Source: Treponema sp.
GTDB lineage: Bacteria; Spirochaetota; Spirochaetia; Treponematales; Breznakiellaceae
Direction: 5' to 3'
Assembly (NCBI GenBank): GCA_031266095.1
Contig: JAISBR010000032.1
Span: forward strand, 1 to 29,865
Length of the DNA stretch: 29,865 nt
Shown: positions 1 to 8,159 of the stretch, one piece after another
How positions within the stretch are numbered: the stretch's first letter is position 1
Layout: every line of letters starts with the position of its first letter
Made by a program: the position numbers and the translations under genes
The notes under the pieces: generated by a model
Seen by the model: only the letters and a program-made list of their open reading frames with translations
Database searches by the model: none
What the model was told of the DNA's origin: nothing

Positions 1-2
1 TG

Positions 3-1907
3 AATCCCGAAGGCCGGTTTGTGTACTGCACCAACGCTTTTCTCCGGGAAGCGAACATTGAAAATTTCGGGCTTATCAACGGCCATTCCTACCGGGATGT
101 GTTCGACAAATTTGCCAACCCCGAATGGGGAGCCAGGCTTTTTGAGATATTCAGCGTCGCCGTCGCGGAGCGCAAGTCCCTGACCCTCCAGGAACAGGTC
201 GATATCCGCGGCGACGGACGGCCCCGGCGTTATGTCATCCACTTTACCCCCATGCTCAACGAACAGGGCGGCGGGGAGGGGGCCATGCTGATGCTCCACG
301 ACGTGGAGGAGCTTGCCCAGGCCAAGGAGCAGGCGGAGGCGGCCAGCTCCGCCAAATCGGACTTCCTGGCCAATATGTCCCACGAAATCCGCACCCCCAT
401 GAACGCCATCATCGGCATGACCGCCATCGCGAAGGCCTCCGGGGAACCGGAAAAAAAGGATTACTGTTTAGAGAAAATAGAAAACGCCTCCACCCATCTT
501 CTGGGGGTCATCAACGACATTCTGGATATGTCCAAGATCGAGGCGAACAAGTTCGATCTTTCCTACTCGGAATTTAATTTTGAAAAAATGCTCGTCCGCA
601 CGACCAATGTGGTGGAATTTAAGGTTGAGGAGAAGCGGCAGAATTTCTTTATCAACTGCGACGAGGATGTTCCTGATTTTATAGTCTGCGACGAGCAGCG
701 GCTTTCCCAGGTTATAACCAACCTCCTTTCCAATGCCATAAAATTTACCCCCAATGAGGGAAATATCACCATGAATGTCCGCAAGGCGGACGAAAAGGAC
801 CGGCTCTGCACTATCCAGGTTGAGGTGCGCGACACCGGCATTGGCATTTCGGATGAACAGAAGTCGCAGCTTTTCAATTCCTTTGTCCAGGCGGACAGCA
901 GCATTTCACGGCGCTTCGGGGGCACCGGTCTGGGGCTGGCTATTTCGAAGCGGATCGTGGAGATGATGGACGGCCGGATCTGGGTGGAATCGGAGCTGGG
1001 CAAGGGCTCGGTGTTTAAGTTTTATTTCCAGGCCGAGCGGGGCCAGGGAGTGAAAAAGACCGTCGCGAAGAGAAGCGCCCTGAACCTCGAAGCGCTCCAG
1101 GCGCTGGTGGTGGACGATTCTGAGGATCTGCGGGAATATTTTCTGTCCATGGCGAAGAAAATTGGCTTCCGCTGCGATGCCGCCGAAGGCGGAGAGGCGG
1201 CGGCAAAGCTCCTAGAGGAGGGCAGGCATTACGATATATTTTTTGTGGACTGGCGCATGCCCGGAATCAACGGCGCGGAATTCACCCGGACCATCAGAAA
1301 TACGGTGGGCGACAAAGCAATAGTGATTATGATTTCCGCCGTGGAGTGGGCCCGGATCAAAGAGGAGGCGAAGTCGTCGGGGGTCAACGGCTTCATCCCC
1401 AAACCCCTGTTCCCATCCCTTATTGTGGACTGCCTTAACCAGTACCTGAGCCATCCCGGAGATCTCCATATAGGGGAAGAAACAGAAGCCAAAGCGGATC
1501 TGAGTCTGGAGGGAAAACGGGTCCTTCTGGCGGAGGATGTGGAAATTAACCGGGAAATTGTGATAGCCCTGCTGGAGCCCTACGGCCTTGCGATAAACTG
1601 CGCCGAAAACGGCGTTGAGGCGGTCAGGGAATTCGAAGAGCGCCCCTTCGACTACGACATCATCTTTATGGATGTCCACATGCCCGAGATGGACGGGTAC
1701 GAAGCTACCCGCCGAATCCGCGGCCTCGATATGCCCCGCGCCAAAGAAATACCCATCATCGCCATGACCGCCAATGTCTTTGCCGAGGACGTGGAAAAAT
1801 GCAAGGCCGTGGGGATGAACGACCATGTGGGCAAACCCCTGGACCTGGAACAGGTGCTGGCCGCCCTGGTAAAATACACCGGCCCGGAATACGCTTTGGT
1901 AGGATGA
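3..1907 (+). CDS. Hybrid sensor histidine kinase with two receiver domains (5' end outside window)
   Basis: The reading frame is open to the left edge, and the PAS-like residues [14 protein letters not shown] continue through the first GTG (base 21). The gene is therefore truncated by the window and that GTG is not its start. Counting from the GTG codon, the order is: end of a PAS domain (about 1-95); a short coiled linker; HisKA with the phospho-accepting His121 in [14 protein letters not shown]; HATPase with N box LLSNAIKF, G1 DTGIGIS and G2 [11 protein letters not shown] (about 225-340); receiver 1 (about 358-475, Asp410 in FVDWRMPG, Lys461); and receiver 2 (about 498-620, Asp551 in [11 protein letters not shown], Lys605). 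There is no HPt domain, so phosphotransfer would need a separate partner. The signal is unknown because the input region is missing. No DNA-binding output domain is present and no partner gene lies downstream. Family assignment is certain; the pathway is not known. Confidence 0.95.
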   Translation, partial: NPEGRFVYCTNAFLREANIENFGLINGHSYRDVFDKFANPEWGARLFEIFSVAVAERKSLTLQEQVDIRGDGRPRRYVIHFTPMLNEQGGGEGAMLMLHDVEELAQAKEQAEAASSAKSDFLANMSHEIRTPMNAIIGMTAIAKASGEPEKKDYCLEKIENASTHLLGVINDILDMSKIEANKFDLSYSEFNFEKMLVRTTNVVEFKVEEKRQNFFINCDEDVPDFIVCDEQRLSQVITNLLSNAIKFTPNEGNITMNVRKADEKDRLCTIQVEVRDTGIGISDEQKSQLFNSFVQADSSISRRFGGTGLGLAISKRIVEMMDGRIWVESELGKGSVFKFYFQAERGQGVKKTVAKRSALNLEALQALVVDDSEDLREYFLSMAKKIGFRCDAAEGGEAAAKLLEEGRHYDIFFVDWRMPGINGAEFTRTIRNTVGDKAIVIMISAVEWARIKEEAKSSGVNGFIPKPLFPSLIVDCLNQYLSHPGDLHIGEETEAKADLSLEGKRVLLAEDVEINREIVIALLEPYGLAINCAENGVEAVREFEERPFDYDIIFMDVHMPEMDGYEATRRIRGLDMPRAKEIPIIAMTANVFAEDVEKCKAVGMNDHVGKPLDLEQVLAALVKYTGPEYALVG

Positions 1908-1965
1908 AACATAATCTCCATCTCCGCCTGGCAGTTAGCAGCTACCTGAGGCGAAGTTGGACATT

Positions 1966-2229
1966 TTACACTTTTATTCTGTCTTTGTATTTTTGTACGT
2001 ATAAATCTAATACGTTATTTATCATCGTTTGATACTTTACATTATTTCTCTCCGCAGACCGTTTAAAGAAATCAACACTTTTGCTGTTTAAAGTTATAGT
2101 GACTTTTATTTTTGGTTCTTTTCTCACCAATTGCTCCGGCGGTGGTAAAAAATCAGCTATAATTTCTCCGTCCGCAATACTTTTTGAAACGTTTTTTGGG
2201 GCGTTAGTGTAAATTATTTTTTTGTTCAT
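1966..2229 (-). CDS. CopG/BrnA-type antitoxin (ribbon-helix-helix), solitary
   Basis: An 87-residue protein. The N-terminal half (NKKIIYTNAPKNVSKSIADG, then DFLPPPEQL) and the C-terminal KVTITLNSKSVDFFKRSAE followed by YQTMINNVLDLY match the CopG-type antitoxin family that pairs with BrnT-like toxins. In that family the C-terminus forms the ribbon-helix-helix DNA-binding dimer. I chose the internal ATG at 2229 because GGGAGAG lies 6-7 bases before it. The longer frame from 2283 has no ribosome site. No toxin gene is intact next to it. A 28-codon open frame overlaps its start (ATG at 2287) and encodes IRIFGAGYWREGRDRYEQ, which loosely resembles a BrnT C-terminus. This suggests an operon that lost its toxin. 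A perfect promoter with a palindrome over the -10 lies 62 bases upstream, consistent with autorepression. Family is fairly sure; solitary status is seen directly. Confidence 0.75.
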   Translation of the reverse strand: MNKKIIYTNAPKNVSKSIADGEIIADFLPPPEQLVRKEPKIKVTITLNSKSVDFFKRSAERNNVKYQTMINNVLDLYVQKYKDRIKV

Positions 2230-2297
2230 ATCTGTCTCTCCCTTCTCGCCAATATCCGGCTCCAAATATTCGGATATTTTCATTTGTCATACATATT

Positions 2298-2326
2298 ATT
2301 ATACATATAATATACCATATTGTCAA
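2298..2326 (-). promoter_or_regulatory. Consensus sigma70 promoter for the antitoxin, with overlapping palindrome
   Basis: On the minus strand TTGACA (2321-2326) and TATAAT (2298-2303) are separated by exactly 17 bases, a full match to the sigma70 consensus. Transcription would start near 2291. An AT-rich inverted repeat, TATTATACATATAATA, covers 2297-2312 and so overlaps the -10. It would suit binding by the ribbon-helix-helix antitoxin. The promoter is seen directly; the operator role is inference. Confidence 0.75.
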
Positions 2327-2398
2327 TGACTTTTGAAAAATATTGTTATAATTTTTTAGCGTATATTTTTTTAGACATTTTTGCCCAATTTCGCCTAA

Positions 2399-2698
2399 CA
2401 AATAATAAGCGTCATCACGGAACTTGAACTGTTGTCTTTTCCTCTCATCACGGAAGAACAGGAAACGAAGATTAAAGCATTTTTAGCAGAGCGGGAAATT
2501 GTTCCCTTGACCGAAGAAATCAAGCATAAAGCCATTGAATTTCGCCGCAAGACCAACAAGAAATTACCCGATTCCATTATTGCCGCAACCTCCACAGTTT
2601 CCAACGCAAGGCTTATCACCCATGATAAGGAACTGCTCAAATTATCTTTCCCCGGACTCCATACGATGCCGGTTCATTCCCCCGCCGGAACCAAGTAA
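2399..2698 (+). pseudogene. 5'-truncated VapC-family PIN-domain toxin remnant
   Basis: The frame opens right after a TAA at 2396-2398 and reads QIISVITELELLSFPLITEE, continuing to KLPDSIIAATS, LITHDKELLK and a normal C-terminus. These match the second half of VapC PIN ribonucleases, including the ITELE segment, the PD acidic residue and the THD acidic residue. The first 45 or so residues, with the N-terminal catalytic Asp (usually in an LLDTxxLI motif), are absent and the DNA upstream is AT-rich noncoding. A TTG at 2432 could be called as a start, but it falls inside the conserved ITELEL-LSFPL block and so is not a true start. No VapB antitoxin is adjacent. The remnant is expected to be inactive because the four-acid metal site is incomplete. 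Confidence 0.8.
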
Positions 2699-2702
2699 CC
2701 GT

Positions 2703-2744
2703 GAACCGTGAGTAGTGAACAAAACTGCTCACTGCTCACGGTTC
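2703..2744. terminator. Bidirectional hairpin between convergent genes
   Basis: Arms of 16 bases (2703-2718 and 2729-2744; outer part GAACCGTGAG/CTCACGGTTC) pair with one mismatch around a 10-base loop. TTTT follows on the plus strand. It lies between the end of the vapC remnant and the end of the minus-strand membrane-protein gene, so it could terminate both. Its loop side shares the AGTAGT...TGCT pattern with the hairpin at 3420-3462. Confidence 0.65.
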
Positions 2745-2756
2745 TTTTGCTACCTG

Positions 2757-3389
2757 CTAATCGTTGCCTTTTATGTTTTCCGCTATTTCTTTTGTGTTGT
2801 TGGCAAGCGCAGCAAATAGCCGCAGTTGTTCCGCGATGAAACGGGTTATAATGAAAAAGCCAATAATTGGCCCGATAATGATCACCGCCGCTCCGAAATT
2901 CATAAACCCCAGGCCCATTGAACGGAAAAGATAATAAGACTCCCTTCCAAGAAAAATTGTTGCCACCAGCCCGGCGCCGGCTCCGATAATGCCGATCAGG
3001 GTCCCCAGCCATTCTCCGAAGGTTTGCAGTATTCTTGAGAAAATCGGCGTTGCGATGAATTCAGAATCGGCGGCGGCGGCGACTTTGGTCCGTCTGTCCC
3101 ACCACAGTTGGAAGCCTATCCAGCAGGCAAAGGCGATGACCAGCCAGGCAAAAACGAAGGCGGCGGCATATTTTGCCCCGTATCTAAAAAAACCGGAATT
3201 GACGGCCATAAAAATAATTGCCAGGGGAAGCAGCAGGCTTATTACCGCCATTACAACATACAAAAGGTTGAAAATTTTCCCCTTGCCGATATACTCCAGA
3301 TAGGGTTTTGAAAAAGTAAAAAAAGGAGTTTTGAGCGCCTGTTCAAATCTCTTTTTCACATCGCTCCCGCCAACACTAAAACCACTCAT
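2757..3389 (-). CDS. Hypothetical four-helix membrane protein
   Basis: I do not recognise the family. The 210-residue protein has a short cytoplasmic-looking N-terminus (about 1-38, basic). Four hydrophobic segments follow at roughly 40-63, 72-95, 126-147 and 160-184. Between the second and third lies a soluble stretch starting WWDRRTKVAAAADSEF, and a charged C-terminal tail ends the protein. The ATG at 3389 is well supported by GGAGGT six bases upstream. It stands alone, with hairpins on both sides (2703-2744 downstream, 3420-3462 upstream), so it is probably a monocistronic unit. No catalytic motif or known transporter signature is visible. It may be a toxin-antitoxin-patch passenger or a housekeeping membrane protein, and the sequence does not decide. 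Confidence 0.75.
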   Translation of the reverse strand: MSGFSVGGSDVKKRFEQALKTPFFTFSKPYLEYIGKGKIFNLLYVVMAVISLLLPLAIIFMAVNSGFFRYGAKYAAAFVFAWLVIAFACWIGFQLWWDRRTKVAAAADSEFIATPIFSRILQTFGEWLGTLIGIIGAGAGLVATIFLGRESYYLFRSMGLGFMNFGAAVIIIGPIIGFFIITRFIAEQLRLFAALANNTKEIAENIKGND

Positions 3390-3419
3390 ACAGTTACCTC
3401 CATAACAATTAATAATTAG

Positions 3420-3462
3420 CAGATAACCATTAGCAAGTAGTAAAATTGCTAATGGTTATCTG
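3420..3462. terminator. Perfect 17-bp hairpin upstream of the membrane-protein gene
   Basis: Arms 3420-3436 (CAGATAACCATTAGCAA) and 3446-3462 pair perfectly around a 9-base loop (GTAGTAAAA). It lies 13 bases past the end of the decayed surface-protein gene, read on the minus strand, so it probably serves as that gene's terminator. The following minus-strand sequence is AT-rich but has no clean T tract. The shared loop pattern with 2703-2744 suggests a dispersed intergenic palindrome family. Confidence 0.6.
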
Positions 3463-4362
3463 ATTTTCACTGTTCTTACTCCGGCATGGGGAAGTCCGTC
3501 TGCTTGCCCGAAAAGTCTGTGCCCGCTATTTCCGTGGACACGTCTCCGTAAGACCCGCCGTAGTGGAATATCGCGGTCTGCGCTTTGAGAAACCGCACCC
3601 CGGTAAGGGTTACGGGGTTGCCGGTCATGTCCATGGCGTCTTTGACGTAGAACTTGTCTCCCAGGCAATCCACGTAGCCGGGCGTAGAGGCCAGGTTGGC
3701 GCCGTAACTGCCAGTGTCAATATCGCCCCGATCCTTTAACAGGGTGAAGGTGTAGGTTACCCAGTCCCCCGTAACACCCCAGTCGTAGGGCCAGCCCCCG
3801 GGTAGAAATCCGCGGCGGCCCTTTGAATCGGTCCAGTAGACTTTCCGGAGTGTCTGGCCGTATTCGTTGACGGAGCCGCCGCCGCCAGCCTCAAAATACC
3901 GCAGCGCGTAACGGCGGGTTATCTGGGCCTTCGAAACCGGGTTGTCATCCTCTCCTCCCTTGAGTTCGTACCAGGTCTCATCGGCCAGGCTGTTGCCGTT
4001 CCGGTCCTCCTGCACCCACACCACTCCGGCTTCCCACCAGCCGGAAAAGGAGTTGCCGTCTATTATATAACCGATCCGGTGTTCCACGCCAAACACCTGG
4101 TAGCCTCCAGCGCTGCCCAGACTCCAGCCGTAGCCGCTGGCCCCCTTTTCAGCCATCTGGCCGGGGCCGTAATTCTTGAAGCCCGCAGTTTTGCTTACCG
4201 GCGGCGGGTTGGTGTCAAAGCAGACTACCTTGGTGGAAGCGGTTTTCGTTATGTTCCCGCCGGTGACAAAGTTCCTGCCCGTTACGCTGACGCTGACGTC
4301 GTAGGTCCCCGCAGCCGGGGGGTAAAACGGAGCAATTACCCGCCCCTGTCGGTGGTCCAGGA

Positions 4363-4369
4363 CCCCCCC
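4363..4369 (-). repeat. Seven-G tract at a frameshift in the surface-protein gene
   Basis: Seven C on the plus strand (G7 in the coding strand) sit just before the TAA that closes the middle segment. One added G would restore the downstream frame (VSGGVLDHRQGRVIAPFY). It is a candidate slip site, or a sequencing-error site. Confidence 0.5.
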
Positions 4370-5376
4370 GACACGGTCCAGGTGTAGGACGCTCCCGCGT
4401 CGCTGTGGTCGGCGTTGTAGCCTACCAGGTAGCGGACCAGCGTAAGGATCAGGGTTTCCCCGGGTTTGGCGTAGTACTTCCCTTCGTTGATCCCCCCGCT
4501 CTTGCCCGCGCCGCCGGGGTCCCCGGCGTGACGCATATACCCGTAGTCAAACCAGACCTCGGGCTCCGTGTCTATCACCATCACCTCAAGATCAAAGTTC
4601 CTGCCGTCCAGGGTAAAATTGAGGGTCTGTTTGTCCTTTATCAGGCTGGGGTTGTAGCCGGTAATGCCGGCCAATTCTTCGGCGGCGATGCTGCCGTTGG
4701 CGTAGGACAGCATGACCGGCGCCCCGCCGCCGGCGCTGACGGATAATCTGATATTCCAACTTTCCGGGGTCAGGGCCTCGCCCTTGATGTAGATATTGCG
4801 ATAAGCGTTCTTTTCCTTGTTGTTGTGCCCAGCCCACTGGGGGGTGTTGATGCTCACCACCGCGTCCTCCCCTATGCGGGTGGAAATGCCCGGAAGGGCC
4901 GCGGTCTTGCCATTCACCCTGACGCTCACGTTCTGGGGTCCCCGTTTGGATATGTTGTACCCATAGACGCCCGCGATGCCGGTGAGGTCCGAGGTAGTAT
5001 TGTCGGAATAATGCCCGGTAACCACCAGGCCTGTCCGGTCGAATTCCCTGCCCACATCCTGGGTTTTATTCGCGGGGCCTTCAACGCTGATGGAGAGGAG
5101 CGCCTTGTCGGTGTTGAGCGCCTGGATCCAGAAGTAGGCCGTATAGTTTCCCGCCCGGACATTGACCCTTTTGACCGTGGGCACGCCCATGCCGGGAGCG
5201 TCTGTCTGATACCCCCCCGTCATGGGCTCCAGGGTTCCGTCGCTGTACACCCAGGCGACTTCCAGGCCCGCCGGGTTAAAGGGCTGGTTTAAGGCGTAGA
5301 GGGTCATGTCCGGCGGACTGGTTACGACGATCCCGGTTTTTACCGCCACTTCCGGCGGGATTTCCGGGGGCTTATA

Positions 5377-6454
5377 CACCGCCCCGGTTGTTTCCCGCTC
5401 CTCTATGCCGTCCCGGTCTATGCCGACTTTTATGTTCCCGGTTTTTAGCGTCATAATCGTCAGGGACCACTGCCGGCCGCTGCCGGTAAAATTCAGGGAA
5501 AAGGCGCTGCCCGTGTCATTGGCAAAACAGATATGCTGGAGGCTGAGGTCTTCCACGGCTTCGCTAAAGACAAAGTCTATCCTGCCGGAAGGCTCCGCGC
5601 CGGCCGTGACGTCCGCAACCGCGTCGTAGGAAACGGGCTTGTACGGTTACGGTCTTTTCCCCGGCTTCTATGCCGGTTTTATTTATAGAGACCGTTATAT
5701 CCCCGGCGCTTTCCGCCGTGATCCCCAGGGACCAGGTTTTCCCGCCCCCGGAAAGCGCTCCCTTGGTAACGCTGCCCGTCCCGGCGTTCAGCCTGATGTC
5801 CGCCCCGGTCAGGAAAACCGCTTCGCCAAAGCTGAGGGTAATCACGGAGGAAGCCCTCCGCTCCCCGCCGTTCGCCGCAGCGTCGAAACTGAGCAGGGTT
5901 TGTTCCGCGGCCTTGTATACGTCCACAGTCCTTTGCCGGTCCTCAACGCCCTCTTTGGTTACGGCAACCCTCACGCTCCCCGCGCTTTCCACGACGATTT
6001 CCAGGGACCACTCCTTCCCGCTTCCGGTAAGGCTGCCCGGGTTAACCCTGCCCGTGCCGTTGACCAGGCTTAGATGTCCCGCTTCCAGATCCGGAAGGTC
6101 TTGGTCAAAGGCAAAGACGATGGCGGTGGAATCCTCCGTTCCGTTCGCGCCGTTGGCCTTCGCAGTATAACTAACCGGTTTGTACTGGTGTATGGTTAGG
6201 GTCCTTTCCTGGTCCTCTATGCCGTCCCGGTTTATCCTGACCCGGATCTCCCCGGCTTTGAGCGCCGTTATCCCCAGGGACCAGTCCTGCCCGCTCCCGG
6301 TGATGGCGATCTTATCAACGCTGCCCGCAGGGCTGAGCACAATGTCCCCCGTGGTAAGACCGACAATAGCCGCGTCAAAGGAAAAGTCGATTTTGGCGGA
6401 GGACACCGCGCCGGATTCCCCATCCGTAGTTATGCTGTAGGCGGCGGGTTTATA
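5377..6454 (-). repeat. Four tandem ~90-residue protein repeats
   Basis: Unit boundaries at the tyrosine of YKP/YKA fall at 6454, 6184, 5917 and 5643, and the last unit ends at 5377. Lengths are 270, 267, 274 and 267 bases. The odd 274-base unit carries the first frameshift. Shared positions are the opening YKP, an acidic S-x-I/V-x-F-x-F segment, GTG/GSV, GSGK/Q-WSLxI, G-x-I/V-x-V-x-I and the IE/VE turn. They are probably beta-sandwich adhesin-type modules. Confidence 0.8.
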
Positions 6455-6508
6455 CACGGCCACCGTGAATTCCAGGGCCAAACGGGCCCTCTGGTAGAAC
6501 ACGACGGA

Positions 6509-6613
6509 GTGAGCAGCCACGCCGACTTTGTCGCGTACGGCAACGGCAAGTATCTTGCGGTAGGCAAGGGCCGAAGGCTGGCGCGGACCGACGCGGAGAC
6601 GGCGAGAAAGTAG
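6509..6613 (+). pseudogene. Possible fragment of a BNR-like surface repeat protein on the plus strand
   Basis: The plus strand reads ADFVAYGNGKYLAVGKGRRL and then ARTDAETARK before TAG (6611-6613). AYGNGKYLAVG resembles the repeated motif AYGNGKFVAVG of secreted spirochaete beta-propeller-like proteins. The fragment is antisense to the broken 5' end of the surface-protein pseudogene and is directly followed by the palindrome at 6623-6665. It suggests a rearrangement joined two gene ends here. It is too short for certainty. Confidence 0.3.
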
Positions 6614-6622
6614 TAATTGTTC

Positions 6623-6665
6623 ATGGAGGCTGTTCCAAAAACTGAAGTTTTGGAACAGCCTCCAT
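6623..6665. repeat. Dispersed palindrome, copy A (perfect 18-bp arms)
   Basis: Arms 6623-6640 (ATGGAGGCTGTTCCAAAA) and 6648-6665 pair perfectly around a 7-base loop. A related copy lies at 27658-27694. A half-site, GAAACAGCCTCCATG, lies at 11863-11877. It may act as a terminator for whatever ends on either side; the reuse at three places suggests a REP-like element. Confidence 0.7.
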
Positions 6666-6703
6666 TGAGAGCGTTTTTAAAAATGAAAGAAGGGAACTAA
6701 GGT

Positions 6704-7720
6704 CTAACAGGCGAAACAGCGAATTGTATGCCCCGTCTCGATCTCCTTCATAGAGGGTTTTTCCGTGAAACAATGTTCCCGCGCCTGAGGACAGCGTTCA
6801 ACGAAAGCACAGGAATCCTGCGCGGAATAGGCCTGGGGAGGCGTCTCGGGAAGGACTCCTTCCGCGGAGGGGGGAAGTGGAATACCGGAGGTATGAAGCG
6901 AGAGGGGAGGGGGAGACTTTCCCCCGGTGGCTGATGAAAAGAGCAGCCTGGTATAGGGGTGCAGACCCTGCCGGTACAGTTCCATGGCCGGCGCTTCCTC
7001 CATAAGCTCGCCGCGGTACATGACGCCGATGCGGTCGCAGAAATAGCAGGCTACTTTCAGGTCATGAGCGATGAACAGAAAGGAGATGTCCCGTTTTTGG
7101 CGGATGTCCAGGAGCAGGTTGAGGATTTGACCCTGAATGGAAACGTCCAGGGCTGAAACCACCTCGTCACAGATGAGGAGTTCGGGCCGCATCAGAATGC
7201 CGCGGGCGATAGAGATCCGCTGGCGCTGACCGCCTGAGAATTCCGAGGGCCGCCGCTCCAGGTCCGCTGAGGAGAGGCCCACCTCTTCCAGAACGGCCGC
7301 CGCTTCCTGCCGGAGCCGTTTTTTTCCGGCCCCCCGTAGCGGCGCGGACCAGCGTGGACCGGCGATGAGCACTTCATATACACTCATCCGGGGATTCAGA
7401 GAGCGGGCAGGGTCCTGGAACACGTATTTCACTTTTTCCCGATACTGCCGCAGCTCCTCTTGCCGCAGGGCCGCTACTTCCATTGGGCCTGTTTCCCGAT
7501 GATACAGGATGCTTCCGCCGTCGGCTTCGTACATTCGCACGAGGAGGCGCGCTGTAGTGGTTTTACCGCAGCCTGATTCGCCCACCAAGCCGTACGTTTC
7601 GTTGGCCCCGATTGAAAAAGAAATATCGTTTATCGCGTTGACAAAGCGGCCAAAACGGGCAAAGAAACCCGCTTCCAGGTTGAAGCGCTTTCGTAGATGG
7701 GAAACCGTCAAGAGAGGCAT
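6704..7720 (-). CDS. oppF: Oligopeptide/dipeptide ABC transporter ATP-binding protein (OppF/DppF type)
   Basis: A 338-residue ATPase that would energise uptake of peptides or related solutes at the inner membrane face. Visible motifs: Walker A GESGCGKTTT (47-56), Q-loop FQDP (101-104), signature FSGGQRQR (161-168), Walker B LLICDE with D-loop SALD (181-192) and H-loop AHD (218-220). The C-terminal oligo_HPY region has five cysteines (304, 310, 317, 335, 338) in the spacing used by family members that bind an iron-sulfur cluster. No oppA, B, C or D gene is adjacent, which is unusual, since OppF usually follows OppD. The partners must be elsewhere or lost. The ATG has no ribosome-binding site. 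A promoter -10 lies six bases before it, so the mRNA may be leaderless. ATPase family is certain; the substrate is not. Confidence 0.93.
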   Translation of the reverse strand: MPLLTVSHLRKRFNLEAGFFARFGRFVNAINDISFSIGANETYGLVGESGCGKTTTARLLVRMYEADGGSILYHRETGPMEVAALRQEELRQYREKVKYVFQDPARSLNPRMSVYEVLIAGPRWSAPLRGAGKKRLRQEAAAVLEEVGLSSADLERRPSEFSGGQRQRISIARGILMRPELLICDEVVSALDVSIQGQILNLLLDIRQKRDISFLFIAHDLKVACYFCDRIGVMYRGELMEEAPAMELYRQGLHPYTRLLFSSATGGKSPPPLSLHTSGIPLPPSAEGVLPETPPQAYSAQDSCAFVERCPQAREHCFTEKPSMKEIETGHTIRCFAC

Positions 7721-7726
7721 ACATTC

Positions 7727-7755
7727 AGTATACCGGCGGCGGTAAATGAGCGCAA
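7727..7755 (-). promoter_or_regulatory. Promoter of oppF, probably giving a leaderless mRNA
   Basis: On the minus strand TTGCGC (7750-7755) and TATACT (7727-7732) are 17 bases apart. Only six bases (GAATGT) separate the -10 from the ATG at 7720, so transcription should start at or next to the start codon. There is no Shine-Dalgarno sequence. Confidence 0.55.
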
Positions 7756-7960
7756 TCGCTTTGCCTCAAAAAAGCCCCCGGTACGGTGATGATATAGTCA
7801 CTCCCGTGGGTAGAGCTGGTCACTTCGATACTATAGAGGTTGTTGCCCATGTTCTTCGCTCTGAATTTCCGCGCACAGACCACCGGCACATTAAAGAATT
7901 TACAGACACCCCTTCGGGCCTGCCGCTTGCTTCACCCATAACCGGGCAAGGATACGCTGA
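7756..7960. other. Spacer between oppF and tRNA-Pro, no clear gene
   Basis: I see no supported gene here. On the minus strand an open stretch of about 60 codons runs from after a TGA near 7935 to a TGA at 7724-7726 (including FFNVPVVCARKFRAKNMGNN). It has no ribosome site and no family I recognise. It could be the tail of a decayed gene or chance. The T-poor sequence after the tRNA shows no strong terminator. Confidence 0.4.
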
Positions 7961-8035
7961 TCGGGCAACCCGGATTTGAACCGGGGACCCCAAGTCCCCC
8001 AGACTTGTACGCTAAACCAACTGCGCTATTGCCCG
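7961..8035 (-). tRNA. tRNA-Pro (anticodon GGG)
   Basis: The minus strand folds as a full cloverleaf. The acceptor CGGGCAA pairs with TTGCCCG. The D arm is GCGC/GCGT, and the anticodon stem CAAGT/ACTTG encloses loop CTGGGGG with anticodon GGG. The T arm is CCCGG-TTCAAAT-CCGGG, with discriminator A at 7961. CCA is not encoded and must be added after transcription. GGG reads proline codons CCC and CCU. It is a single tRNA, not in a cluster. Confidence 0.95.
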
Positions 8036-8070
8036 TTCAGGGTATCCTCGCCTTTATACACGGCCCGATC

Positions 8071-8099
8071 ACGTTATCATGATCATCCGGATCTGTCAA
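8071..8099 (-). promoter_or_regulatory. Likely tRNA-Pro promoter
   Basis: TTGACA (8094-8099) is a perfect -35. At 17 bases lies a weak -10 (TAACGT, 8071-8076), about 36 bases before the mature tRNA. The -10 is poor, so confidence is limited. Confidence 0.4.
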
Positions 8100-8159
8100 T
8101 ATGCTTTGTGTGCCTTACGTGTATGTCGTTGTCCTGCTCCGTCCGGCACGAGAACGCCG

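Larger units (their letters stand above)
3476..6520 (-). pseudogene. Repeat-rich cell-surface protein, frameshifted twice and lacking a normal N-terminus
   Basis: Three minus-strand segments in different frames join into one protein. Segment 6520-5644 holds three tandem units of about 90 residues, each with a YKP/YKA start, a GSGxxWSL core and a DGIE/EGVE-type end. At about 5640 the frame changes (net +1 or -2), and a fourth unit (5643-5377) continues in the next frame. It is followed by two bacterial Ig-like stretches (for example DMTLYALNQPFNPAGLEVAW) and YTWTVSGG. A second shift (net -1), probably in the run of seven G (4363-4369), precedes IAPFYPPAAGTYDVSVSVTG. The C-terminal domain (about 4240-3476) has HRIGYIIDGNSFSG, GVVWVQEDRNGN and ADETWYELKG, as in extracellular proteins of Bacteroidota and spirochaetes. 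No signal peptide or ribosome site exists upstream, and the first unit breaks off near 6475. It is most likely a decayed gene; sequencing error or phase variation in the G tract could explain one shift. Confidence 0.8.

Noticed and set aside
1212..1826. Long minus-strand frame opposite the hybrid kinase
   Set aside because: It is the antisense of conserved receiver domains; codon-bias shadow with no independent support.
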